A stretch of DNA of 64,000 nt, taken from assembly GCA_009392195.1 (NCBI GenBank), contig VFGY01000016.1, positions 62,001 to 126,000 on the forward strand, written 5' to 3'. The position numbers were made by a program, and so were the translations under genes. Numbering within the stretch: the first letter of the stretch is position 1; each line of letters begins with the position of its first letter. Positions 1 through 9,694 of this stretch are shown here, piece by piece. This DNA comes from SAR202 cluster bacterium. GTDB taxonomy: Bacteria > Chloroflexota > Dehalococcoidia > Lucifugimonadales > OSU-TB39. Below the pieces are notes generated by a model. That model was given only the letters and a program-made list of their open reading frames with translations. It did no database searches and was not told the DNA's origin.

Positions 1-20
1 ACCTATATCTTTTATAGTTT

Positions 21-647
21 TTAAGTATTTAAAAAAGATTCTATAATATGTTCGAAGTTAGGGGGTATATGAGGTCCGAATGGGTCAAACCTAGTTCCTA
101 AAACCCAATTATGTTCGTCGCTTTCAAAGGCTTCAATTATCCCATTTTCAACTGAATAACAACTTGCCCTTAGGATGTCAGATTTTTCAGTAATTGATAT
201 TCCGTAAGAGTTTGGTTGCCCGATTCTCATCAATCCAGCATATCCAATTATTGTAGTTAACTTACTTCCAGGTGATATGAAGATGTCCTTCCGTTTCTGA
301 TTTGATTCGTTTGGGACAACTGGTGGGGTGAATTTAGGATATTTGCCCCCCAATGCCAAATTAATAACATGCATTCCTAGGTTGATTCCTAAAATTGGCA
401 TGTCATTCATTAAAGCTGATTTTGTAGTTGTGAGTAGGTTGGTTGGTATCTTAAGATCCGAGTTGTTTTCTTTAAGAAAATCTTCTGAACCAGTAATTAT
501 CAAAGCATCAAAGTTGCTTGTAATTATTGGAGATTTAACTAAATCGTCCCAGAGATTTATGGATACCAATGAAACTTCTTTTAATTTTGAAGATATTATC
601 TTTGTCTCATTGATTGAAAGAGATAAGATGATAATATTTTTTTCCAA
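21..647 (-). CDS. Class I glutamine amidotransferase-like protein lacking catalytic residues
   Basis: The 208-residue protein has the fold signature of class I glutamine amidotransferases/peptidase C26. The nucleophile elbow reads PILGINLGMHV (residues 84-94) where the family has PILGICRGMQ, so Asn89 replaces the Cys nucleophile. The usual C-terminal F-H-P-E motif reads FDPF (187-190), so His and Glu are gone too. No glutaminase or gamma-glutamyl hydrolase activity is expected; a ligand-binding or regulatory role is inference. The start is TTG with AGGA about 9 bases upstream. It stands alone, downstream of the sdh operon on the same strand, so readthrough is possible. Substrate unknown. Confidence 0.7.
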   Translation of the reverse strand: MEKNIIILSLSINETKIISSKLKEVSLVSINLWDDLVKSPIITSNFDALIITGSEDFLKENNSDLKIPTNLLTTTKSALMNDMPILGINLGMHVINLALGGKYPKFTPPVVPNESNQKRKDIFISPGSKLTTIIGYAGLMRIGQPNSYGISITEKSDILRASCYSVENGIIEAFESDEHNWVLGTRFDPFGPHIPPNFEHIIESFLNT

Positions 648-707
648 CTATCGGTCCTGTTTATGACAAATAAATTGCAAATTTGAGTACATGCTTGACA
701 ATGGATA

Positions 708-1598
708 TTACGGTCTAACAAATAAGAGGGATAAAATCTTTTCTGAGGATATGATATGCCTATTTAATTTTAAAGCTTTGGGGTCAATACCTAACGATAA
801 CCCCAACATTTGAGGTAGATGTAAAATAGGAAGGCCTATTGTATGACCAGCAGCTTTTGAGGCTTGAGGTTGATATCCGTCAAGATTTAGGTGGCATAAT
901 GGGCAGGGTGTGACCATAGCATCAGCACCATTATTTTTGGCCTCATCTGTATGCTTTGCAACCATGTTTACTGAATTTGATTCATTTATCATTAGTATAG
1001 GAAAACCACAGCAAAGGTTTTTGCCAGTAAAATCAGTAACTTCTGCTCCAACAGCTTCAATTATTGTTTCAAGAGAAGTTTCTCTTTCTGGGTGTCCTGA
1101 AAAGTCTAATGCAGTACTTGGTCTAACAATATAACAACCATAAAATGGAGCAAATTTTAATCCTTTCAGCGGATGTTTGACTAATGATTTAAGTTTGTCT
1201 ATCCCGATGTCTTCAATTATCGCCCATAGCAGGTGCTTCGGTTCTAGATTGCCACTGTATTCTAAACCTTCTTCAGCTAATGACTCGTTGATTTCTTTGA
1301 GGTATTCTGGATTGTCTTTCATCCGTTTGTTTGCTTGGGACATTACTCCTTGGCAAGTACTACAGATAGTAAGTAGAGGATTGCCTGACTTTTCTGCTAA
1401 TGCAAAATTTCTAGCATTTAGCGTGTCTCCAAGTTTTTGGTTTTTTTCTTGTAGTATTCCCGAACCAGTACAAGAGGCTCCTTTCATAGATTCATAATCA
1501 AGCTCTATTCCTAAAATAGAACAGACTTCCATTGTTGATACAAATAATTCAGGGCATGCACCTCTTGAGACACATCCAGGGAAAAATGCATATTTCAT
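708..1598 (-). CDS. sdhE: Succinate dehydrogenase CCG-domain subunit (SdhE / HdrB-like)
   Basis: This 296-residue protein carries two CCG (DUF224-type) modules that bind non-cubane [4Fe-4S] clusters in HdrB. Visible ligands are C9, C43 and CSTC (79-82) in the first module, and C155, CCG (196-198) and CPLC (232-235) in the second. The first module has CTG instead of CCG, so it lacks one Cys. No transmembrane helix is evident, so it would attach peripherally and replace the cytochrome b anchors of ordinary complex II, as in the class E enzymes of Archaea and Epsilonproteobacteria. It starts 2 bases after sdhB stops. Electron transfer from SdhB to quinone (or possibly a disulfide) is inferred from family knowledge. 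Confidence 0.85.
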   Translation of the reverse strand: MKYAFFPGCVSRGACPELFVSTMEVCSILGIELDYESMKGASCTGSGILQEKNQKLGDTLNARNFALAEKSGNPLLTICSTCQGVMSQANKRMKDNPEYLKEINESLAEEGLEYSGNLEPKHLLWAIIEDIGIDKLKSLVKHPLKGLKFAPFYGCYIVRPSTALDFSGHPERETSLETIIEAVGAEVTDFTGKNLCCGFPILMINESNSVNMVAKHTDEAKNNGADAMVTPCPLCHLNLDGYQPQASKAAGHTIGLPILHLPQMLGLSLGIDPKALKLNRHIISSEKILSLLFVRP

Positions 1599-1600
1599 AT

Positions 1601-2551
1601 TTATTTCTCTACTTTTTTGAAAAGATTTTTCACGAATTTTTGATTGGGATTTTTGAAATGTATAGGAGATGGAGCTCGTTTTTTCAATGCAAATCTAAGT
1701 CCTGGAAGCATCAATTTTACGATTTCCTTGATGTTAAATATTCCTTTACTTTCTAGTGGTAATCTGAATTCATCAATCCGACCACTATGTTCAATATGGT
1801 TACTAGCTGCTTTTGCATGTTTGGCACCGTATGTATTATCTAAACCATTAGTTAAAGCTATATCTCTGAGTTCCATTATCCTATCCATTGGGTCGACGCC
1901 TTTAGGACAAACTTCGACGCATTGCATACATCTAGTGCAATCCCAAAATCCGCCATCTTCGTCGTTTAAATCTTTCAACCTATCGATTTTTTTTGAGTCT
2001 CTTGGGTCGTCAACAAATCTCCATGCTTTTGCTAGTGCAGCTGGTCCAATAAAATTGTCATCAACTTCTAAAACAGTACAATCAGATACACAGCAACCAC
2101 ACATAATGCAGTTCATAGCTGTAAGCAGATTTTCCATTGATTCATTAGAAGCTATATATTCTCCTGTTTCAGGTATATGGTCTGGTTGCAGGTAAGGTTT
2201 AACTCTTTTGATTTGATTGAAAAATGTATCTAATGAAACTACTAAATCTTTTATTACTGGTTGGTTTCCCATAGGTTCAACAACAATTTGTTCAGAATTG
2301 GGAGCAATTTCAACAACCCTTGTTTTGCATACCAACTTAGCGCTTCCATTAACTTTCATTCCGCAAGAGCCACAAATAGAGGCTCTACAGGCACATCGTA
2401 ATGCCAAGGAAGTATCTTCATATTCTCTTACGTGAATCAATGCATCTAAAACTGTTGAGTCCTTGTGGATATCTACATCATATTCTTGCCACCAAGAGTT
2501 TTTTGAAGAGTCTGTGGGATCGAATCTTTTTATTTTTAGATTAACGTTCAT
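1601..2551 (-). CDS. sdhB: Succinate dehydrogenase iron-sulfur subunit
   Basis: The protein has an N-terminal plant-type ferredoxin domain with the [2Fe-2S] ligands CACRASICGSC plus a later Cys (about residues 53-75), then an alpha-helical ferredoxin domain with CIMCGCCVSDC (about 148-158) and CTRCMQCVEVCPKG for the 4Fe and 3Fe/4Fe centres. It passes electrons from SdhA FAD to the CCG subunit encoded next. At about 316 residues it is longer than typical SdhB (about 240), with a C-terminal tail. I chose ATG at 2551 because it overlaps the sdhA stop as TGATG and has AAAGGG upstream; a start 27 bases earlier is open but has no better signal. Confidence 0.95.
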   Translation of the reverse strand: MNVNLKIKRFDPTDSSKNSWWQEYDVDIHKDSTVLDALIHVREYEDTSLALRCACRASICGSCGMKVNGSAKLVCKTRVVEIAPNSEQIVVEPMGNQPVIKDLVVSLDTFFNQIKRVKPYLQPDHIPETGEYIASNESMENLLTAMNCIMCGCCVSDCTVLEVDDNFIGPAALAKAWRFVDDPRDSKKIDRLKDLNDEDGGFWDCTRCMQCVEVCPKGVDPMDRIMELRDIALTNGLDNTYGAKHAKAASNHIEHSGRIDEFRLPLESKGIFNIKEIVKLMLPGLRFALKKRAPSPIHFKNPNQKFVKNLFKKVEK

Positions 2552-4233
2552 CAATAAACCCTTTCTACTGGTTTCCATTTTGTTATTGTTACAGGAGAGG
2601 TTTCCACTCTTACATTATTTTCATAAGTGTTATCATGATAGACTAATGTATGTTTTAGCCAATTTTTATCATCTCTATCAGGCATATCAGTCCTGAAATG
2701 TGCACCTCTACTTTCTTTTCTAGTTAATGCTCCGTAAATTATAGCTTCTGCGTTATCAACCATAAATTCCAATTCTAGAGCAAAAATTAAGTTTGTGTTA
2801 AAAGATTTACCTTTATCTTCTACTGAGATATTCTGCAATCTATTTTTAATATTTTTTAAATTGTGTAAAGCACCTTCAATTGATTTTTGATCTCGCCATA
2901 CACCAATTCCTTTAGTCATACCTAGTGCCATGTCTTCTCTGACTTTCGCTATATTTTCGCCTTTTGGTCTGTCAAGTAGAGACTGTAATCTATCTTTTTC
3001 AAGGTTTAAATCATTTTCCGACTTTGAATTAGTACCTACTGATTTTATATATTCAGTCGCGTGTTCTGCAGCTCGTCGTCCAAAAACCACTGTGTCTAGC
3101 AGTGAATTTGCTCCTAGCCGATTAGCACCGTGTACACTTACATTTGCACATTCACCAGCTGCATATAAACCTGGTATTTCTGTCAAACCATTTAGATCAG
3201 TTTTTATACCACCCATAATATAGTGCATACCGGGTCTTACAGGAACAGGTTTTTCAGCCATATCAATACCTAAAAATTCTGATGCCACTTCTTGGAGGTA
3301 CCCAAGTCTTTTTTCAATATAATCTCTCCCTAAATGCCTGACGTCTAGAAGAACGTTACCATCTACTCCTCTACCTTCATCGATTTCAGTTTGTTCTGAT
3401 CTTGAAACGACATCTCTAGAAGCTAATTCCATATAATCTGGGGCATACTTTTCCATAAAACGTTCCCCATTTGAGTTTAACAAATATGCTCCTTCTCCTC
3501 TTGCTGCTTCAGACATCAATATTCCTGTTCTAGCTAAAGTGGTGGGATGATATTGCACCATTTCCATATCCATAAGAGGTACGCCGGCTTTATAAGCCAG
3601 TGCGATTCCATCGCCAGTGCAAATCAGTGCTTGGGTAGAAGGTTCAAACACTCTGCCATTTCCACCTGAAGCCATAATAACAGCCTTAGCTTTGATAGTA
3701 TGGAGCTGTCCATTTTTAATATCATAAGCTACTACTCCTCTGCAAACTCCATCTTCCAATATGAGTTTGGTAACAAACCATTCTTCATATACATTTAAAC
3801 CTAGCTTAACCGATTGTTCATACAGAACATGTAATAATGCTGAGCCAGTGATTGTTCCTACAAAGAACGTTCTTGCTACCTTTTGTCCTCCAAAACGTCT
3901 ACTTCCTAGTTTGCCATCTTCTCCTCTTGTGAAAATAACTCCCATTCTCTCTAATTCAATTACTGCTTCACCGGCTTCTCTAGACATCATTTCTACTGCA
4001 TCTTGGTCAGCCAAAAAATCAGAGCCTTTAATAGTATCGTATGCGTGTCCTTCCCAATCATCTCCGCGATCGGTTAAAGGAGCATTGATTCCTCCTTGAG
4101 CAGCATTAGAATGACTTCGAACGGGATGAACTTTTGAAACGACCGCAACATTCATGCCTTTGCGAACACCTTCTACAGCAGCTCGAAGTCCTGCAAGTCC
4201 GGCTCCGATTATTAAAATATCGTGTTCAAACAT
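2551..4233 (-). CDS. sdhA: Succinate dehydrogenase / fumarate reductase flavoprotein subunit
   Basis: The 560-residue flavoprotein oxidises succinate to fumarate at a covalent FAD. It shows the Rossmann motif [10 protein letters not shown] near the N-terminus, the FAD-linking His in [10 protein letters not shown], the active-site stretch [11 protein letters not shown], the Arg-rich region ASRDVVSR, and HYIMGG with [10 protein letters not shown] in the capping/FAD region. There is no Tat signal, unlike periplasmic MfrA-type fumarate reductases that also pair with an HdrB-like subunit, so the active site is cytoplasmic. It is first in sdhA-sdhB-sdhE; no sdhC or sdhD follows. Direction (succinate oxidation or fumarate reduction) cannot be read from sequence; the neighbouring complex I and TCA genes favour oxidation. 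Confidence 0.97.
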   Translation of the reverse strand: MFEHDILIIGAGLAGLRAAVEGVRKGMNVAVVSKVHPVRSHSNAAQGGINAPLTDRGDDWEGHAYDTIKGSDFLADQDAVEMMSREAGEAVIELERMGVIFTRGEDGKLGSRRFGGQKVARTFFVGTITGSALLHVLYEQSVKLGLNVYEEWFVTKLILEDGVCRGVVAYDIKNGQLHTIKAKAVIMASGGNGRVFEPSTQALICTGDGIALAYKAGVPLMDMEMVQYHPTTLARTGILMSEAARGEGAYLLNSNGERFMEKYAPDYMELASRDVVSRSEQTEIDEGRGVDGNVLLDVRHLGRDYIEKRLGYLQEVASEFLGIDMAEKPVPVRPGMHYIMGGIKTDLNGLTEIPGLYAAGECANVSVHGANRLGANSLLDTVVFGRRAAEHATEYIKSVGTNSKSENDLNLEKDRLQSLLDRPKGENIAKVREDMALGMTKGIGVWRDQKSIEGALHNLKNIKNRLQNISVEDKGKSFNTNLIFALELEFMVDNAEAIIYGALTRKESRGAHFRTDMPDRDDKNWLKHTLVYHDNTYENNVRVETSPVTITKWKPVERVY

Positions 4234-4324
4234 ATATATTTGTAACCTCTGGATCTATTATCTGATTTGCTAAGAGTATATTTAAATAACTAAGAACTTT
4301 TTTAACTGACATATAGCAATAGGG

Positions 4325-4507
4325 TTATTTTCTATAAATTGGAAAATCTACATTGTCACGGATAATGTAGTTATTAGTGATTGAATCAACCACAAATGAA
4401 CGGGTCTTATTGACGATATGTAGATGGGATTCATCACTTATATCAGACATATTAGCTTTCATGTCGGATAGTTCAATTCCGACCAATAGTTCGTCAATTT
4501 CCAACAA
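4325..4507 (-). CDS. Small acidic protein, unknown function
   Basis: A 60-residue frame with no recognisable family, no membrane segment and an acidic N-terminal half. The start is TTG with AAAGGA seven bases upstream, the strongest argument that it is translated. It sits alone between the sdh operon and the MFS transporter on the same strand. Coding status is uncertain; comparison with relatives would decide. Confidence 0.4.
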   Translation of the reverse strand: MLEIDELLVGIELSDMKANMSDISDESHLHIVNKTRSFVVDSITNNYIIRDNVDFPIYRK

Positions 4508-4647
4508 ATCAATATCCTTTTAATACACTTCAAGCAATATAAATATATCAAAATAACACTCATTACTACAAGTACAACTTGCTTTTATAAAGAGCCATTT
4601 GAAGATAAACAAAATAGGTGTTTATCAGCGTAAAATCATGCTGTATT

Positions 4648-5913
4648 TTATTTTACTATTTTAAGTATAAATACTATAGGTATTATTCCCAAAATGGTTC
4701 CAATACCTAGAATGTGCAAGGAATTTGTATAACCGAAATAAGTAATTAATACCCCTAAAAAGATCGGCCCCAAGATCTTCGACATATTTTTGAGAGTGCC
4801 ACTAAAACCTATACTAAGCCCTAAAGAATTTTTGTTTACATTAGTTGCTATATATGCGCTTGCTGAAGGTTGAATAAACCCCATCCCGATACCGATAATA
4901 ATTGCGGTTATTGGAATGGAAATAGACGAATACCCAACTAAAGGTATCAAATTTATGCCAATGCCCAAAAAAGTTATGCCGAGATAAATGCCATAAATAT
5001 ATGCTGTTTTATCCCATAGTTTTCCGAAAAATGCAGAAATAACCATTTGGGTAGCATGTTGTATAGCAATAAATGTAGCAGCTGTGAAAACGTTATTTTG
5101 TGTTACTATTATGTTTAGTGGTACGAATACCTTAGCTCCATAAGTTGCCATAAGACCAAGTGATTCTGAACCTCCAGCAATCCAGATAGATTTATTACTT
5201 AATTCAGTTAATGAAATTATAGTTCTAGTTAGTTTATTATGCTTATATTTACTATTTGGTTTATCAGGTAGAGCATCAAATTTTCGATTTTGGTCAGAAG
5301 ACAGAGTTTCTGAAGCTTGATATGAGGTATGTGTTGTGGGTGTAGTTGATTGATTATGTTCGCTCAAAAATATTAAGGGTATGAAGGAAAGGATACTTAT
5401 TAGACCAATGATTGTGTAAATATGTACCGGATCGTAACTTAAAAGCAGCCACCCTCCTATTAGAGGCCCAATTATATAGCTTGAGTTTCTTGCTAATGAA
5501 AATATACCGAAATTGCGTCCAAATCTGTTGTATCTAATTTCTGCTACATAAGCTAAAGTGACTGGCCCATAAATAGCTGTTGAGATACCGTGGAAAATTC
5601 GAAGCCCAATAAGTTGTGTAGGAGTTTCTACAAATACATACAGGAATGGCACTATTACAAATATCAGGCTTCCAAGTAAAAGCCATAATTTCCGTCCTAA
5701 ATTATCAGATAAAAATCCTATTAGTGGTTTTAAAACCATTCCGGAAATGGTTGAGATTGATACAATTAACGCTAATACTACTTCATTAGCATTCAATTGC
5801 GCAGCCATCAGCGTTAAAACAGGAGCTTTACCTATTTGATATCCTGTTCTGACTATTAAATCAGCGCTTGTAATGTTACCTAAGTTAGCATGCTGTTTTG
5901 AACCATGTTTCAT
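4648..5913 (-). CDS. MFS transporter, unknown substrate
   Basis: A 421-residue major facilitator protein with about 12 hydrophobic segments and the loop 2-3 motif GFLSDNLGRKLW (MFS signature G-x-x-x-D-x-x-G-R-K/R). A hydrophilic central loop around residues 190-225 separates the two six-helix halves, as expected. A Gly/Pro-rich stretch in helix 5 resembles drug/metabolite efflux members, but the substrate cannot be named. The ATG overlaps the stop of the upstream BNR gene by four bases (ATGA), so translation of the two is probably coupled. That coupling of a putative exporter with a large propeller protein is the only hint to its role. Confidence 0.85.
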   Translation of the reverse strand: MKHGSKQHANLGNITSADLIVRTGYQIGKAPVLTLMAAQLNANEVVLALIVSISTISGMVLKPLIGFLSDNLGRKLWLLLGSLIFVIVPFLYVFVETPTQLIGLRIFHGISTAIYGPVTLAYVAEIRYNRFGRNFGIFSLARNSSYIIGPLIGGWLLLSYDPVHIYTIIGLISILSFIPLIFLSEHNQSTTPTTHTSYQASETLSSDQNRKFDALPDKPNSKYKHNKLTRTIISLTELSNKSIWIAGGSESLGLMATYGAKVFVPLNIIVTQNNVFTAATFIAIQHATQMVISAFFGKLWDKTAYIYGIYLGITFLGIGINLIPLVGYSSISIPITAIIIGIGMGFIQPSASAYIATNVNKNSLGLSIGFSGTLKNMSKILGPIFLGVLITYFGYTNSLHILGIGTILGIIPIVFILKIVK

Positions 5914-8900
5914 TGACTAAGTGGAATAGGGTCAATGTTTAATTCTCTTATCAATTGATTTAATGGTTCAATATTGGTTTTTTTAACCCTTTCAAAATTC
6001 TCAAGTTGTCTTTCTAAGTTAATTGATAAACCACTGAAAACCTCGACAGCTTGTTTTGTTGGTTTAGAATCAGCACTTGCAACAACCGCTATTAGTTCAG
6101 TTAATTTATCGCTAATTTTACCTGGTACATTCCATCTATCTAACCATCTATCAGTTCCTGGCCTACTGATGCCTATTTGAACTAGATTGGATTCGATTTC
6201 TAATAAAGCTTTTGTTGTTGATTCTACTTGTGACAAAACTTTTTTGTGATCCCCAGAATTTGGTAAATTAGTTTTCCAATAGTTTATTTGGGTTTTAATT
6301 TCTCTTATTGAATTCACAGATGAGTGGGTTTTAGTTATGGCTTCACCGATATCTCTAAGTAGTTTGAATTGCTGCTCAAAGTCACTTTGGGTGGTCGGAA
6401 TACGAGGGTCTTTCAAAAGTTTGAACTTTTGAATGAAATGTTGGTTTCCTGTAACTAGCTCTATATGATATTCACCTGGAGGGGCTAATGGTCCCACAGT
6501 ATTGTCTTGTGCATCCTTGTTTTCTTCAAGAGCTATTGGACCAGAATAGCGCATGTCCCAAATGAATTGATTCATGCCATTTTTGGGTCGCAGATTTTGG
6601 CTGTTGGTTGCATTAGCATCTTTTGAACTAAAAGAGACGATTGATTTCTTATTTGAATCTAAAATATTTATTGTTAAATCTTCGTTAGAAGTTATATCCA
6701 ATAAATAATTTATTACAACTCCAGTTACAGGGTTTTCACCACTATCAAGCATTTTACGATGTTTAGACCCATCTTTATTTTGTGTCTCATAAAACGTTCC
6801 AGTAGTTCCTATACCAAGGTTATATATTTTCCCTGATCCTAAATCCATTCCAGTTGAACCGTCTGAACCCATTGGAGGAGTGATCCTGTAGGTGTCAGCA
6901 GGTTTAAATAAATAGTTAGATTTGGAATCAGCAAGTTTAGATATTTGACGAACCAAGTTCAGATTATCTAAAATCCAAAATGACCTTCCATTTGTCGATA
7001 CCACAATTTCCTCTTCTTTTATTACCATGTCGGTGATTGGTACATGTGGCAAATTGCTTTGCAGTGAACTCCATGATTTACCTGAGTTTGTTGAAAAATA
7101 TATCCCATTTTCAGTACCTGTGAATAAAAGGCCTGGTACTTTCAGGTCTTCTCTTATGACCCTAGTAAATTCGTCTTCAGGCAACCCTTCAGTAATCTTG
7201 GTCCAGCTTTTACCATTGTCGGTTGTTTTATAGATGTATGGGGATTCATCGTTAAATTTGTATTTGGTCGTTGATAAATAGACTGTTTCGGGATCGTGCG
7301 GGGATATTTCGATAACATCTATTCTGGACCACTCCGGTAGGATATCAGGAGTTATGTCTGTCCATTCCTTGCCGAAATCTTTAGAGATATGTAATTTACC
7401 ATCATCAGAACCTGCCCAATACACACCGGGGTGGTGTGGAGATTCTGTGAATGAAAATATTGTGCCGTAGTGTTCAACATATGTTGTGTCAAGAGTTAAT
7501 GGACCTCCTGAAGGATCCATTTTTGACGTGTCACATTTGGTTAAATCGGGGCTTATTTTTTCCCAGCTATCACCAGAATCAGTTGACTTGAATACAAAAT
7601 TTGCTGCAACGAATAGAGTTTCTGGGTCATGTGGCGAAATAATTATTGGGTAAGTCCATTGGAATCTATATTTATGGTCTTTAGGACCTTCGCCCCAGCC
7701 TATTTCAGGCCAAACAGATACTATTTTAACCTGATCAGTTGAATGATCGTATCGCAACAAAGAATCTCCTCCACCTGGAGAACTTCCAATAGCACCTGAG
7801 TATACAATATTAGGATTATTCGGTTTAACAGCAATGTAACCACTCTCTGAACTACCAACTGAATAACATTCATTCCATGATATTGCACCTTTCATCGACC
7901 TACTTGGGACGCTAATAGCTGAGTTGTCTTGTTGAGTTGCATATACTCTGTACGGAAATTGGTTGTCTGTTGTGAGGTGGTAGAATTGTGAAGTCATTTG
8001 GTTATAGATATTTGACCAAGAATTTCCCCCATTAAAACTTACACAAGCACCTCCATCATTTCCTTCTATCATGCGATTACTGTTTTTAGGATCTATCCAA
8101 AGTTCATGGTTATCTCCGTGAGGCGTACTAACGTGATTGAAATTCGATCCACCATCTGTTGATTTCCAGGCTTTGAAATTTAGTACCCAAACCGTGTCTT
8201 CATTGTTGGGATCAGCAAACACGTGGCTATAATACCAAGGTCTTTGCAACAAAGCTCTATTGGCACTCACTAATGACCATGTTTCACCACTGTCATCTGA
8301 TCTATATAAACCTCCATTCTCGGCTTCAATCAAAGCCCATACTCTTTTTGGTTGTGCTGGAGAAATAGTGACGCCTATCCGGCCTTTTATACCACTTGGT
8401 AGTCCTTGGTTATCAGTGATTTCTGTCCATGTTTCGCCACCGTCAACTGTCTTATAAATTCCAGAGTCTTTACCGCCACTGGAAAAATTCCAAGGTTTTC
8501 TTATTGCTTCCCATATCGATGCATACATTACATCTGGATTGCTTGGATCCATAGATAAATCTATTGCACCAGATTTTTCGCTTTTGAACAAAACTTGTTT
8601 CCAGTTTTTACCACCGTCTATGGACTTGTAAACACCTCTTTCCTTGTTAGATCCAAATGCATGCCCGAATGCTGCCACATAAACTATGTCAGGGTTTTTG
8701 GGGTGAATTCTGATACGTGCAATATGTTTTGTTTCTTTGAGGCCAATATTATCCCATGTTTTGCCAAAATCATTACTTTTATATACTCCATCTCCGTGAG
8801 CTAAATTACCCCGAATACACGATTCGCCTGTTCCTACATAAATCGTGTTAGGGTTAGATTCTGATACCGCTAAGGCTCCAACAGATGCAGATGTAAAAAA

Positions 8901-9116
8901 TCCGTCAGATATATTTTCCCAATAAGTACCGCCGTCGTATGTTTTCCATACGCCTCCTGCACACGCTCCAAAATAAAAGACTTGGTCTTCAATTGGGTCA
9001 CCAGCAACTGCAATTACCCTACCTCCCCGTGGAGGACCTATGCAACGCCATTTTACATCATTTACATATGAGTCGATTTTATTTTTAATTGCGGATATAT
9101 TTTTGGTTTTTGCCAT
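5910..9116 (-). CDS. BNR/Asp-box (sortilin-like) beta-propeller protein
   Basis: The 1068-residue protein begins with the family hallmark WRCIGPPRGGRV and contains about eleven Asp-box repeats of the form S-x-D-x-G-x-x-W (for example TYDGGTYW, SNDFGKTW, TVDGGETW, STDSGDSW, SKDFGKEW), enough for one large or two stacked propellers like VPS10/sortilin, xyloglucanase or oligoxyloglucan-specific families. The last 350 residues, after the repeats, hold a beta-sandwich-like region and a helical tail. Annotated relatives are loosely called glycosyl hydrolases, but no catalytic residues can be assigned. There is no signal peptide or lipobox, which is unusual for the family. GAGGTG precedes the ATG. 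The MFS gene overlaps its stop. Confidence 0.85.
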   Translation of the reverse strand: MAKTKNISAIKNKIDSYVNDVKWRCIGPPRGGRVIAVAGDPIEDQVFYFGACAGGVWKTYDGGTYWENISDGFFTSASVGALAVSESNPNTIYVGTGESCIRGNLAHGDGVYKSNDFGKTWDNIGLKETKHIARIRIHPKNPDIVYVAAFGHAFGSNKERGVYKSIDGGKNWKQVLFKSEKSGAIDLSMDPSNPDVMYASIWEAIRKPWNFSSGGKDSGIYKTVDGGETWTEITDNQGLPSGIKGRIGVTISPAQPKRVWALIEAENGGLYRSDDSGETWSLVSANRALLQRPWYYSHVFADPNNEDTVWVLNFKAWKSTDGGSNFNHVSTPHGDNHELWIDPKNSNRMIEGNDGGACVSFNGGNSWSNIYNQMTSQFYHLTTDNQFPYRVYATQQDNSAISVPSRSMKGAISWNECYSVGSSESGYIAVKPNNPNIVYSGAIGSSPGGGDSLLRYDHSTDQVKIVSVWPEIGWGEGPKDHKYRFQWTYPIIISPHDPETLFVAANFVFKSTDSGDSWEKISPDLTKCDTSKMDPSGGPLTLDTTYVEHYGTIFSFTESPHHPGVYWAGSDDGKLHISKDFGKEWTDITPDILPEWSRIDVIEISPHDPETVYLSTTKYKFNDESPYIYKTTDNGKSWTKITEGLPEDEFTRVIREDLKVPGLLFTGTENGIYFSTNSGKSWSSLQSNLPHVPITDMVIKEEEIVVSTNGRSFWILDNLNLVRQISKLADSKSNYLFKPADTYRITPPMGSDGSTGMDLGSGKIYNLGIGTTGTFYETQNKDGSKHRKMLDSGENPVTGVVINYLLDITSNEDLTINILDSNKKSIVSFSSKDANATNSQNLRPKNGMNQFIWDMRYSGPIALEENKDAQDNTVGPLAPPGEYHIELVTGNQHFIQKFKLLKDPRIPTTQSDFEQQFKLLRDIGEAITKTHSSVNSIREIKTQINYWKTNLPNSGDHKKVLSQVESTTKALLEIESNLVQIGISRPGTDRWLDRWNVPGKISDKLTELIAVVASADSKPTKQAVEVFSGLSINLERQLENFERVKKTNIEPLNQLIRELNIDPIPLSQ

Positions 9117-9129
9117 ATAGCACCTCTAT

Positions 9130-9171
9130 ATAGTTATAATTGGGTAGCATTATTCCCACCTATATAACTAT
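9130..9171 (-). terminator. Stem-loop between the YbaK-like gene and the BNR gene
   Basis: Inverted repeat ATAGTTATA (9130-9138) and TATAACTAT (9163-9171), with a possible inner GGG/CCC pairing around a short AT-rich loop. It overlaps the stop codon of the upstream gene and ends about 15 bases before the BNR start. No strong U-run follows on the minus strand, so it may be an RNA-stability or attenuation hairpin rather than a true terminator. Confidence 0.35.
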
Positions 9172-9671
9172 TTGGTTATATTTTCTATTAATTTTATGTT
9201 GGGTATCTGATTTAAATAATTCGGCTCTATTATAATTTTGGCATTTCTGTTTCCTGAGCCAAATATTAAATATGGTTGTTTCATTACCTCACTATCTACA
9301 TATACATCTATTGAATTTGGTAAACCGAATATAGTTACTCCACCCGACTTCATATTTGTCAAAGAGACCGTTTCTTCATGCGAAGCAAAAGAAACTTTGG
9401 AAGAGTTCATGAATTTACGTACCTTATTGTTAACATCAAGTTTTTTGTCTCCTTGAAGCACACAGGCTACATGATAATCAGGTGGTTTTTTAGAAGATAA
9501 TAATATCGTGTTGGCACAATATTCAATTGGAAAGTCATATTTTTCACAAAACAAGTAAGTGTCAGCATATTCTTCTTTACATTGAACTACATCATAAGGG
9601 ATTGCCAATTTTGATATATGATCGTATACGTTTCGATTTAACAGGTCTATTTTATTTTTGCTATCAGCCAT
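9168..9671 (-). CDS. YbaK/EbsC-type aminoacyl-tRNA deacylase family protein
   Basis: A 167-residue single-domain protein of the YbaK/ProX superfamily, whose members hydrolyse mischarged tRNAs such as Cys-tRNAPro or Ala-tRNAPro. Recognisable features are the core strand and loop SGGVTIFGLP (matching the family G-x-V-T-P-F-G-L), followed by the DVYVDSEVM strand and a Gly-rich GSGNRNAKI segment near the C-terminus. The family Pro before Phe is Ile here. The exact tRNA substrate cannot be told. It lies upstream of the BNR/MFS pair on the same strand with a 51-base gap holding a hairpin. Confidence 0.75.
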   Translation of the reverse strand: MADSKNKIDLLNRNVYDHISKLAIPYDVVQCKEEYADTYLFCEKYDFPIEYCANTILLSSKKPPDYHVACVLQGDKKLDVNNKVRKFMNSSKVSFASHEETVSLTNMKSGGVTIFGLPNSIDVYVDSEVMKQPYLIFGSGNRNAKIIIEPNYLNQIPNIKLIENITK

Positions 9672-9694
9672 TACTCATTCACATATAGATGTTA

